Source: Deltaproteobacteria bacterium
Lineage (GTDB): Bacteria > Desulfobacterota > Desulfobaccia > Desulfobaccales > 0-14-0-80-60-11
Reading direction: 5' to 3'
NCBI GenBank assembly: GCA_026388765.1
Contig: JAPLJC010000201.1
Location: forward strand, 1-36,907
Length of the DNA: 36,907 bases
This document shows positions 25,148 to 31,951 of the stretch, in pieces; position 1 is the first letter of the stretch, and each line of letters begins with the position of its first letter. The notes under the pieces were generated by a model, which was not told the origin of the DNA, searched no databases, and worked only from the letters and a program-made list of their open reading frames with translations. The translations under genes and the position numbers were made by a program.

Positions 25148-25906
25148 TCAAGAGTTCTTCCACGGTTCTATGGCGTCCATTGTATGCCTCGCTTCGCGCG
25201 CCGCATTGAAAATTGATGCGTTGGCAGTTACAGCTGCAGTAAATTCGATAGCAACGATCACTTCATGGAGTTTGAGAAGTACGGCCTCTACAAATTCTTC
25301 CCGCTTCGATGCGGACGCGTTGCCAGACATCATGAAACGCCCGGTGAGCGGATCGTATAACTCCATGGTTGTTTCGTAACTACCATGTATATATGCGTCA
25401 TAAGTCATATTAAGAAATCGACGAACGATTCTCATCTGCTCACCGTCTATCTGGGCATTCTCCGCCAAGCGCAAGTCAGCCTTCATTAACTCCTCGCGGC
25501 TCACGTAACGGGTGCGCTCCGTCTCAGCCAGATCTTCCGGCGTGCGCGGTTTCTGAATGAAATACTGATCAACGAATTTTTGAACCGCAGCAGGGAACTT
25601 TCCACCTCTATTCAATGCCTCGCCAACAGCTGTGATTTCGGTGCAAAAATCAGACACCACCCTTAGAAGGGCTGCACACTCTGCCAAGTAGCCGAGGTCG
25701 GCTAGAACAAGCGCCGCTCGGATTCCGCTCACCGCACGAATTGATTTTCCGATCAACACCGAGTGCGGAATGTGCTCTCGAAATTCGAGCCGAATCTCAT
25801 TACCTTCTTCAAACACCTCCCGTGGCGGCAATAACGGAGATGCAAGCTCATTCGCCCAGCGGTCAAGCTGGTCAATCAATTTTCTCCCAAAGCTAAAGTC
25901 AGTCAT
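25148..25906 (-). CDS. hypothetical protein, weakly DUF5677-like
   Basis: Protein of 252 residues from the ATG at 25906 (MTDFSFGRKLIDQLDRWANE). All helical, no membrane segment. SVLIGKSIRAVSGIRAALVL then ADLGYLAECAALLRVVSDFC resembles the helix pair of DUF5677-type (HEPN-like superfamily) proteins with Arg in the second helix. YDAYIHGSYETTMELYDPLT is another recognisable block. The evidence is weak. Base use is more AT than the core genes; a longer frame to 25972 includes part of a dispersed repeat. Single gene on the minus strand, with no credible operon partner. Confidence 0.65.
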   Translation of the reverse strand: MTDFSFGRKLIDQLDRWANELASPLLPPREVFEEGNEIRLEFREHIPHSVLIGKSIRAVSGIRAALVLADLGYLAECAALLRVVSDFCTEITAVGEALNRGGKFPAAVQKFVDQYFIQKPRTPEDLAETERTRYVSREELMKADLRLAENAQIDGEQMRIVRRFLNMTYDAYIHGSYETTMELYDPLTGRFMMSGNASASKREEFVEAVLLKLHEVIVAIEFTAAVTANASIFNAAREARHTMDAIEPWKNS

Positions 25907-26213
25907 TGTTTTTTTCTCTTTTCCAAGCTGAGCGTTGGGAACGCCCTTTACCCGCCAAGCTGAGCTGCGCAAACCATTTTCTTTCTCAAATGCAACTTAG
26001 GAACGAGTATAAAATGGTTTCATTAATTTTACCACAAAAGTTAATCCCGACCATACTCGCCGCCATTCTGGCCACAGTATCACCCCTCCTTGACAGAGCC
26101 AGTAGGGCGGGAAAGCGAAGCGCATCCCGCCATTAGCATTATATTTTGAGCCGTTGCTCGTGAGCCCTTGGTCCACCCGTAAATCCTGAAAAGTTCCTAA
26201 TGGGCGCACCCCT

Positions 26214-26234
26214 AACCTTGAACCTTGAACCTTG
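26214..26234. repeat. heptamer array AACCTTG x3
   Basis: Three exact AACCTTG units (26214-26234), followed by AACATCT. One of several 7-base arrays in the window. Confidence 0.85.
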
Positions 26235-26289
26235 AACATCTCAACCGGGTCAACTGTCTCTGCTGTTCTGGCAATTTCTCTCCCGTTTC

Positions 26290-26509
26290 TTTACCTTATC
26301 TGCATGTGCAACTATACCGCTCTAACCAAGGACCACCGGGCTGCCCAGCGGCGCCAATGCGGTACACCAACGGCGCTTAAGCGGTCCCGGACCGGTCAGG
26401 CAGCGTCACCTCAGCGGACTAAAGTGAGCCAAATAAGGTACTTATGAGCCGCAACCTGCGGTACTTTTTCAGTTACCGGAACAGGTTGGCCCCGACGGGC
26501 CGCTTTTTT
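26290..26509 (+). ncRNA. candidate small RNA ending in two terminator hairpins
   Basis: Two terminator-like hairpins lie in tandem: CCGCA-ACC-TGCGG then TACTTTTT (26449-26469), and GGCCC-CGAC-GGGCC-GC-T6 (26488-26509). No gene precedes them on this strand, so they probably end an untranslated RNA. The sequence before them has complementary GC-rich segments (AGCGGCGCC around 26348 and GGCGCTTAAGCGG around 26372) and several GGA motifs. No known RNA family was recognised; the 5' end is a guess. Confidence 0.3.
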
Positions 26510-26653
26510 ATGCATGAAGTCCCTGCAAACAGGGGCGACTCACCTGTAAAACATAGTAATAATAGCTACTTGGATGATGCACAATTTTTCCTTCCCTAAG
26601 TTCAACCTGGGATTGCCTTTTTCGCCGCCAGGCCCAGCCTGGCAACCATTTCC

Positions 26654-26676
26654 GTTCCCAAGTTCAACTTGGGAAC
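26654..26676. repeat. 11-bp palindrome GTTCCCAAGTT
   Basis: GTTCCCAAGTT-C-AACTTGGGAAC. Same family as 10191-10214. A degenerate copy (CCTAAGTTCAACCTGGGA) begins near 26595. Confidence 0.8.
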
Positions 26677-26730
26677 GAGTGGAAAGTTTTGTTATTTAAT
26701 GCTAAAATTAAACTGAAAAGTCTGAGCGCT

Positions 26731-26779
26731 TTTAACTAAAAACTAAAAACTCAAAACTAAAAACTCGAAACTCGAAACC
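26731..26779. repeat. seven-unit heptamer array next to hflX
   Basis: Units TTTAACT, AAAAACT x2, CAAAACT, AAAAACT, CGAAACT, CGAAACC, in perfect 7-base register. It ends directly at the AAGAGG ribosome-site-like sequence in front of hflX. Confidence 0.85.
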
Positions 26780-26901
26780 AAGAGGTATTTTCTATCCATA
26801 AGCCCTTCGGTAATCTCAACGGGTTAAAATCCCACCAGTATCGTCTATTAGAGCGGCTCTACCGCCGCAAGGTTCCCACCGCCAGTCTGCTTACTCCGGA
26901 G

Positions 26902-28479
26902 TTGGCCCGGCAGCTCGCCGAAATTTCCCAGGACCTGCACCGCCAGGTGGGGGTGCTCCTGGACCGCCAGGGCCTGGTTACCCACGTCCTGGTGGGTGAC
27001 GCCAAGGGCCTGATTATTCCCCCGCTGCCCCGGGAACGCGGCGCCAAAGGCCGCCTCAAGGGCCTCAGGCTGATCCACACCCATCTCGACTCCAGCACCC
27101 TGACCCAGGACGACCTGATGGATTTGGCCCTGCTGCGCCTGGACGCGGTGGTGGCCATCATCGCTGGCCCCGACGGCCAGGCGGGGGCTATCCAGGTGGC
27201 CCACCTGCTGCCCCGGCCGCTGGACGGCCACAACTGGGCGGTTATCAACGCCCCTAATCCCGGCAGCTTGAATCTCGATTTCGCCGCCCTGGTGGCCTCC
27301 CTGGAAGAAGAGTTGGCCCGGGTGGAGGCGGCCGGGGAGGGTAGGGGACTTGAACGGGCTATTTTGATCGGCGTCACCGGCCGCAATCGCGACTCGGCTG
27401 AAGACTCCATGGCAGAACTTTCGGAACTGGCCCGGTCCGCCGGCCTTGAGGTGGCGGGCACTATTATCCAGCGCCGGCCCCGCTTCGATCCCCGCTTTCT
27501 CATGGGCAAGGGCAAGCTCTCGGAGTTGGTGGTCCAGGCCCTGCAATCGGCTGCGGACCTGCTGGTGTTCGACGCCGAACTCTCCCCCTCCCAGGTGCGC
27601 TCCATCACCGACTTCACCGAACTGAAGGTCATCGACCGCACCCAACTGATCCTGGACCTCTTCGCCCAGCGCGCCCGCAGCCGGGAGGGCAAGCTCCAGG
27701 TGGAGATGGCCCAGGTGAAATACCTGCTGCCGCGCCTGGTGGGCCGGGGCGACGCCCTGTCCCGCCTCATGGGGGGCATCGGCGGCCGGGGGCCGGGCGA
27801 GAGCAAGCTGGAGATGGATCGCCGGCGTCTGCGCGATCGCCTGCACAAGCTAAATCAGGAACTGGCCGGGGTGCGGGACGAACGCCGGGAGCGGCGCCAG
27901 CCCCGGCGGCGCCAGCGCCTGCCAGTCTTGTCCATCATCGGTTACACCAACGCCGGCAAATCCACCCTGTTCAACGCCCTGACCCATGCCAGCGTGCTTA
28001 GCGAGGACCGCCTCTTCGCCACCCTGGACCCCACCAGCCGGCGCCTGCGCTTTCCCCGGGAGCGGGAGGTGATCATCACTGACACCGTGGGCTTCATCAA
28101 GAACCTGCCCAAGAATCTCCTGGAAGCCTTCAAGGCCACCCTGGAGGAGTTGGAGGAGGCCGATCTCCTGATCCACGTCGTCGATCTGAGCAATCCCCGC
28201 TTCGTGGAGCAGATGGCGACGGTGGCCGACATCCTAACGTCCCTGAACCTGCAAGAGAAGCCGGTCCTCATGGTCTTCAACAAGGCGGACCGGGTCAACG
28301 CCAATCTCGCCGCGGTCCAATGCCGCATCCATCAGGGGGTGGCCATCTCGGCCATCGATCCCCAAACCCTGCCACCGCTCATCGCCCGCCTGGAAGAACG
28401 GGTGGAAGATCTGGCGATCCAGGCGGATTGGGGCAAAGCTGAGGCGGTCTGGCAGGATGTAGTAAGCAGTGAGCAGTGA
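26902..28479 (+). CDS. hflX: GTPase HflX (start codon unclear)
   Basis: Ribosome-associated GTPase that splits stalled ribosomes. From TTG 26902 it has 525 residues. Signatures: N-terminal HflX domain (GRNRDSAEDSMAELSELARS, FDPRFLMGKGKLSELV, FDAELSPSQVRSI, IDRTQLILDLFA, GRGPGESKLEMDRR), then GTPase domain G1 GYTNAGKST (~347), G3 DTVGF, G4 NKAD. But the conserved reading continues upstream in frame (NGLKSHQYRLLERLYRRKVP then TASLLTPEL) to about 26794 with no ATG, GTG or TTG; the frame is open back to a TAA at 26758. AAGAGG at 26780-26785 is 8 bases from an ATC at 26794. The true start is either non-canonical or was lost to the heptamer array. The C-terminus VVSSEQ and the stop are heptamer sequence. 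Confidence 0.95.
   Translation: MARQLAEISQDLHRQVGVLLDRQGLVTHVLVGDAKGLIIPPLPRERGAKGRLKGLRLIHTHLDSSTLTQDDLMDLALLRLDAVVAIIAGPDGQAGAIQVAHLLPRPLDGHNWAVINAPNPGSLNLDFAALVASLEEELARVEAAGEGRGLERAILIGVTGRNRDSAEDSMAELSELARSAGLEVAGTIIQRRPRFDPRFLMGKGKLSELVVQALQSAADLLVFDAELSPSQVRSITDFTELKVIDRTQLILDLFAQRARSREGKLQVEMAQVKYLLPRLVGRGDALSRLMGGIGGRGPGESKLEMDRRRLRDRLHKLNQELAGVRDERRERRQPRRRQRLPVLSIIGYTNAGKSTLFNALTHASVLSEDRLFATLDPTSRRLRFPREREVIITDTVGFIKNLPKNLLEAFKATLEELEEADLLIHVVDLSNPRFVEQMATVADILTSLNLQEKPVLMVFNKADRVNANLAAVQCRIHQGVAISAIDPQTLPPLIARLEERVEDLAIQADWGKAEAVWQDVVSSEQ
28465..28478. repeat. heptamer array AGCAGTG x2 over the hflX stop
   Basis: Two exact AGCAGTG units that supply the hflX stop TGA (28477-28479). 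On the other strand they read GCTCACT, GCTTACT, matching the NNNNACT form of the other arrays. Confidence 0.7.
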
Positions 28480-28506
28480 GCATCGAACGCGGTTACATAA
28501 CAGTAG

Positions 28507-28537
28507 GGGCACGGCGTGCCGTGCCCTTTTTCTTTTT
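28507..28537 (+). terminator. hflX terminator
   Basis: GGGCACGG-CGTG-CCGTGCCC followed by TTTTTCTTTTT. Preceded by GTAG, as in the dispersed palindrome family. Lies between the convergent hflX and phosphoesterase genes. Confidence 0.75.
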
Positions 28538-28545
28538 GGTGGCCT

Positions 28546-29496
28546 TTACGCCTGCCAGATTTGAGGTTGGAGTTGCAGCGAGGTCGAGCCCGCGACCAGG
28601 AGCAGCCAGCCGCAGCCGATGGGCCCCAAGCCGGGGCCAAGGCGTGCCGGGGTCCCCTGCAAGGCCTGGGGCCCGGGCCAGGCGGTGGCGGGCAGGGAGA
28701 TGTGAAGACGGTTTTCGGTTTTCTGTTTGCCGTTTTCCTTAAAAATCTCAATAAATCCATTGCTTTTACTGACTACTGGCCACTGACTACTGGCAACTGA
28801 ATGATGAGTGTGGCCATGGAGGCAGAGGACCCGCCGGAACGGGGCCAACATCGCTGCTACCTGCGGGCCGTCCACGGTCCACTGCTGCCAGGGCCGATAA
28901 ACAGGGTCCAGGGGCGCGTGGGAGAGGATAATGAGTGGCGCCTCGGGGTCCAGGCGGTTAAGCTCCCGGGCCAGCCAACGGCGGCCGGCATCACCTACGC
29001 GGAAGGCCGGTCCTCCGGGTCCCGGACACCAGGCGGTGTGCAGGCCCAGAACTTGTATAACTGTTTTCTGTTTTCCGTTATCTGTTTTCTGTAAAACCTG
29101 AGTAAACCAGGCGTTGCCAAAAAGGTGGCGCCAGGCGGCGGCCCCGTCCGGCAGGCCATCGCCTTCACCCATGACCATTAAGTGCGGTGCGGGCAGGTCG
29201 GAGAGGATTTCTTGGCCCAGGGCCAGGGCGCGGGGATCACCGTTATGGGCCAGGTCTCCGGCGAACAGGACCAGTCGCGGCGCAGGTTCGAGGCGGCGCA
29301 ACTCCGCCACCGCCCGGGTCAGGGCTTGCGCTTCGGGGCGCCGCTCGTCGCCATCTAGCAGATGCGCATCGGCCAGGAAGGCCAGGCGGAGTGTGGGGGG
29401 ATCGGCTAAGGCCGCCAGAGGCCAAGAGAGGGGCGACACGGAGCAACCTGCAGCCAGCACGAGTCCAATGTGCTTAATGAATTCTCGTCTTTCCAT
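28546..29496 (-). CDS. Tat-exported metallophosphoesterase with heptamer insertions
   Basis: Calcineurin-like phosphoesterase of 316 residues. The N-terminus MERREFIKHIGLVLAAGCSV has a twin-arginine motif (RREFIK) and hydrophobic run, so export by Tat is likely. Metal motifs: LADAHL (DxH), LFAGDLAHNGD (GD), LSHAPLD (His), LHGHTHHS (GHxH). The middle motif reads GEGD where GNH(D/E) is expected, so Asn and His are missing. Two stretches are odd: about residues 134-145 (QKTDNGKQKTVI) and 233-262 (SSQWPVVSKSNG... FKENGKQKTENR). Both are coded by tandem heptamers (29061-29095 and 28710-28798), keep the frame, and interrupt otherwise normal sequence (GHTHHSVA ... HISLPATAWPG). Activity is uncertain. 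Confidence 0.85.
   Translation of the reverse strand: MERREFIKHIGLVLAAGCSVSPLSWPLAALADPPTLRLAFLADAHLLDGDERRPEAQALTRAVAELRRLEPAPRLVLFAGDLAHNGDPRALALGQEILSDLPAPHLMVMGEGDGLPDGAAAWRHLFGNAWFTQVLQKTDNGKQKTVIQVLGLHTAWCPGPGGPAFRVGDAGRRWLARELNRLDPEAPLIILSHAPLDPVYRPWQQWTVDGPQVAAMLAPFRRVLCLHGHTHHSVASSQWPVVSKSNGFIEIFKENGKQKTENRLHISLPATAWPGPQALQGTPARLGPGLGPIGCGWLLLVAGSTSLQLQPQIWQA
28710..28798. repeat. two heptamer arrays inside the phosphoesterase gene
   Basis: GGTTTTC x2, TGTTTGC, CGTTTTC at 28710-28737, and GACTACT, GGCCACT, GACTACT, GGCAACT at 28771-28798, both in 7-base register. Confidence 0.8.
29061..29095. repeat. five-unit heptamer array inside the phosphoesterase gene
   Basis: CTGTTTT x2, CCGTTAT, CTGTTTT, CTGTAAA in register. 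It codes for the insert near residues 134-145. Confidence 0.8.
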
Positions 29497-29580
29497 CTTT
29501 TTATCTATCGGAATTATCCGGTTTAGATACCCTCATTATTATTGATTCGCAATTAATATAGGTTCTGAGATAATTTCTGC

Positions 29581-29620
29581 TTGACAGACCGAAAATATTA
29601 TATCATAATTGATTCTCAAT
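29581..29620 (+). promoter_or_regulatory. promoter with operator-like palindrome
   Basis: TTGACA (29581-29586), 17-base spacer, CATAAT (29604-29609). ATTGATTCTCAAT (29608-29620), a 5-3-5 palindrome, overlaps the end of the -10. A near copy ATTGATTCGCAAT is at 29541-29553 upstream. Confidence 0.6.
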
Positions 29621-29638
29621 AGCTAATTTATTCTCTTG

Positions 29639-30319
29639 ATGCAGGGGATAGATCGTGTTAAATCCGATGACATGGTGTGCTTCGACAGGCTCCGGTCACG
29701 AATATTCACAATCAAACGGGTCGGCCAGAATTTTGAATGGCCGGGCCTTGTGGGCGTTTTTGCGTTTCTCTCATTGAGCTTTATGTCATTAACACAGGGT
29801 TATCCAATGTTTGCCCTAATCATTCTACTCATTGGGTTATTTTGTGTAGCCCTTGCTTGCTACAATTCATACAGATATAAATCTACTGAGTTAGTAGATA
29901 GATATGAAGAAAGATTTTTTGTGAGAATGAAGGCCGAAAGAAAATATGCCGCCCAATATTTGTTGGGGGAATACCAAAATAGTGACCAGCTTGATTTTGT
30001 TCTTGATTATTTTGAAGCCCCAATAGCCGATAAAATGCTTTCTCGGTTAATAATGGAAAGCCAAATCTATGAATATTTTCGCCATTGGATTATATTGTAT
30101 TATTTGGCAGCGCAAAAATATATTGAAAATTACCGTGAAAATGACGATATTGGGTCGTGGAGCCATTTAAAACCTTTATACGATAGAATAATTGAGCTTA
30201 AGAAACAGCAATATGAAAAGGAATTAGGAAGAAAATGCACCGATGAAGATGTGATACCAAGCCAGGAAAAGCTGAAAGAATATTTACAGCAAGAAGCAAG
30301 GTTGAAGACTGATCTGTAA
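29639..30319 (+). CDS. two-helix membrane protein, DUF4760-like
   Basis: Protein of 226 residues from the ATG at 29639 (a TTG precedes it). Two membrane helices at about 34-52 and 57-78 (GVFAFLSLSFMSL; MFALIILLIGLFCVALACY), then a cytoplasmic helical domain: LDFVLDYFEAPIADKMLSRL, IYEYFRHWIILYYLAAQKYI and HLKPLYDRIIEL, which recalls DUF4760 proteins. AT-rich codons set it apart from neighbours. No good ribosome site; an ATG at 29669 is an alternative start. It has a strong promoter with an operator-like palindrome. The context (IS element, Abi-alpha gene) suggests an accessory or defence-type role, but that is inference. Confidence 0.7.
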   Translation: MQGIDRVKSDDMVCFDRLRSRIFTIKRVGQNFEWPGLVGVFAFLSLSFMSLTQGYPMFALIILLIGLFCVALACYNSYRYKSTELVDRYEERFFVRMKAERKYAAQYLLGEYQNSDQLDFVLDYFEAPIADKMLSRLIMESQIYEYFRHWIILYYLAAQKYIENYRENDDIGSWSHLKPLYDRIIELKKQQYEKELGRKCTDEDVIPSQEKLKEYLQQEARLKTDL

Positions 30320-30352
30320 CACAGCGACAGTTGCCTAAATTATTCCTATATA

Positions 30353-30517
30353 CTACTTCTCCTTATTCTCTTCGTCTGATTCAACCACTTTATATTTGGT
30401 CTTATGCTCCTCCTCCTTCACCCGTTTCGGATCAACCTGCAAAAATGCTCGTATCACATCTTCGAGCTTGTGGCCATAAAACGATATCGGCTTGAGCCTT
30501 TCTTTCTTTTTGGTCAT
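30353..30517 (-). CDS. small charged protein (54 aa), passenger-like
   Basis: MTKKKERLKPISFYGHKLED then VIRAFLQVDPKRVKEEEHKT, ending KYKVVESDEENKEK. Very charged, with no membrane segment. GGAG lies 7 bases before the ATG. It starts 10 bases after the stop of the 110-residue gene, so it is the third gene of a transposase-led operon. The sequence layout (short helix then acidic/basic tail) resembles small accessory proteins of no known function. Confidence 0.65.
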   Translation of the reverse strand: MTKKKERLKPISFYGHKLEDVIRAFLQVDPKRVKEEEHKTKYKVVESDEENKEK

Positions 30518-30527
30518 GATTATTCTC

Positions 30528-30857
30528 CTACTCGTCGCACATTATCTCATTTACCTCTCTTACATCTGTATCAGTAATCAAAATGTTCATTTGGCTGGAA
30601 GTATTGGACAGCCTCTCAAATACTTTCTCTCTTCTTAACATCTCAATAATCTTATCTTCGGTCTGTAAAAGGCACTCCCAGGTAAAGACGAGACAGCAAG
30701 GAGGCAATCCTTTTCGATTAACTTGAAATTTATAAAGGCTGAACGATTTCTCGCGATAAACGATCTCTGAATCTGGAAAAGCCTTCTGGATCGTATCCCT
30801 AATTACATCCAACTTCCTTTCCAACTCTTTTTTTCTCAATTCCGATTCGTTTTCCAT
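30528..30857 (-). CDS. hypothetical protein (109 aa), translationally coupled to transposase
   Basis: Starts at ATG 30857 within a TGATG overlap with the transposase stop. MENESELRKKELERKLDVIR then DTIQKAFPDSEIVYREKSFS, LPPCCLVFTWECLLQTEDKI and NILITDTDVREVNEIMCDE. Alpha/beta pattern without membrane segments. Not recognised. The tight coupling marks it as a passenger gene of the element rather than a chance neighbour. Confidence 0.75.
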   Translation of the reverse strand: MENESELRKKELERKLDVIRDTIQKAFPDSEIVYREKSFSLYKFQVNRKGLPPCCLVFTWECLLQTEDKIIEMLRREKVFERLSNTSSQMNILITDTDVREVNEIMCDE

Positions 30858-31792
30858 CAATATGCTCCTATTGTCTTATACATAAGCCGCTTTCCATCGC
30901 TACCCTTGATAGCCTCAACCGTCCGCTCACCATCAGTTGTTTTTCTATGGTTCCACCTAAATGAGAACTCATCGCAATATCTGTGAAGATGAACCTTAGA
31001 AACATGGTGGAAGGCCCCATGGATACCCCGTTTCAAGAGGGCAAAATATGATTCGACAGTATTTGTGGAGACACCCTCCCTTGAAAACTCTCTGCTTCCA
31101 TGATTAACGACCCAATGGCCGCCGGTGAAGTCCCTGCCGATTGCCCTGTATGCGGGCCATTCATCGGTCATAATCTCGGAATCCTTATGGACGAATTCTT
31201 TGATAGCGCCCTTCAAGGTTTTACCATCAACCCTCTCAATCGGTCTGGAAACTGCCCTGCCGTTTCTCTCCACCAGGGCCACGACCGCAACCTTTTTTTG
31301 TGACCCGCGGCCTCGTTTTAATTTAGGCTTATCTGATACGCCGGTATTTCCTTTCCTGGGCTTACCGCCAACATAGGTTTCGTCAACCTCTACGGTCCCG
31401 CTCAAGAGCCTCAGCATCGGGTCTTCATTCATCGCCAGGCGGATTCTATGGGCCAGATGCCAGGCACTTTGATAGGAACCCAGGCCAAGCTCCCTTTGAA
31501 GCTGTAGAGCGGATATACCCTTTTTGGAAGAACACATGAGATGAAAGGCTATGACCCATTGGCGGATCGTGATATGGGAAGATTCCATGACGGTCCCCAC
31601 GGTCACGGTGAAGGGTTTCCGGCAAGCCTTTACGGTACATTTATAGAGGCCATCCCGGTGAGATTCCCCATTGATCGCCCACGCGCCCTGATGACCGCAA
31701 TGAGGACAGACCGGGCCATTGGGCCAAAGGATTTTCTCAATATACTCGCGGGCTTCTTCCTCAGTCAGCTTGCCGATCTCACTAAGATTCAT
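30857..31792 (-). CDS. IS1595-family transposase (ISXO2-like)
   Basis: Transposase of 311 residues. N-terminal zinc ribbon CPHCGHQGAW ... CTVKACRKPFTV (~29-60), TVMESSHITIRQWVIAFHLM, then the DDE-type domain: VEVDETYVGGKPRKG (first Asp), IMTDEWPAYRAI (second Asp), and NTVESYFALLKRGIHGAFHH followed by RYCDEFSFRWNHR, the C-terminal signature of the group. Looks intact and full length. AAGGGGA precedes the ATG at 31792 and a good promoter lies at 31827-31855. Its stop overlaps the start of the next gene. Confidence 0.93.
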   Translation of the reverse strand: MNLSEIGKLTEEEAREYIEKILWPNGPVCPHCGHQGAWAINGESHRDGLYKCTVKACRKPFTVTVGTVMESSHITIRQWVIAFHLMCSSKKGISALQLQRELGLGSYQSAWHLAHRIRLAMNEDPMLRLLSGTVEVDETYVGGKPRKGNTGVSDKPKLKRGRGSQKKVAVVALVERNGRAVSRPIERVDGKTLKGAIKEFVHKDSEIMTDEWPAYRAIGRDFTGGHWVVNHGSREFSREGVSTNTVESYFALLKRGIHGAFHHVSKVHLHRYCDEFSFRWNHRKTTDGERTVEAIKGSDGKRLMYKTIGAY

Positions 31793-31826
31793 CTTGATTT
31801 CCCCTTATACCGCATTGTATGATTAA

Positions 31827-31855
31827 AACATAGCACAGATTTCAGGGTATGTCAA
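31827..31855 (-). promoter_or_regulatory. transposase promoter
   Basis: Minus strand: TTGACA (31855-31850), 17-base spacer, TATGTT (31832-31827), about 35 bases before the transposase start. Confidence 0.65.
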
Positions 31856-31951
31856 GCAGATAATTCCGTTATCTATTTTACTCAGAAGGCTTTTTAGAAT
31901 TCTTATCTATAAAAATATTAGGGGAAATTGAATAATCTTTATCAGCCAAAC

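Larger units (their letters stand above)
25907..26793. other. gene-free repeat region upstream of hflX
   Basis: Holds a degenerate TTCCAAGC palindrome at 25921, a TAGGGCGGGAAAGCGAAGCG-type element at about 26103, heptamers at 26214 and 26731, a possible small RNA (about 26290-26509) and palindromes at 26597-26676. No credible gene was found. An ATG frame at 26444 (52 codons) is not convincing. Confidence 0.65.
30353..31855 (-). mobile_element. IS1595-family element with two passenger-like genes (ends approximate)
   Basis: Minimum extent from the last passenger gene to the transposase promoter. IS1595-family elements are known to carry passenger genes. Possible imperfect terminal repeats: GACAGTTGCCTAAATTATTC at 30326 and, read inward from about 31935, CAATTTCCCCTAATATTTTT. 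The match is weak and no 8-bp target duplication was found, so the ends stay open. Confidence 0.6.

Noticed and set aside
26232-26447. 71-codon frame upstream of hflX
   Set aside because: Starts at a heptamer repeat, has no homology-like pattern and lies in a probable RNA or gap.
26848-27848. Two long minus-strand frames opposite hflX
   Set aside because: No recognisable domains; the plus strand has intact HflX motifs.
28476-28800. Plus-strand frames after hflX
   Set aside because: They overlap the hflX terminator and the 3' part of the phosphoesterase gene and consist of repeat translation.
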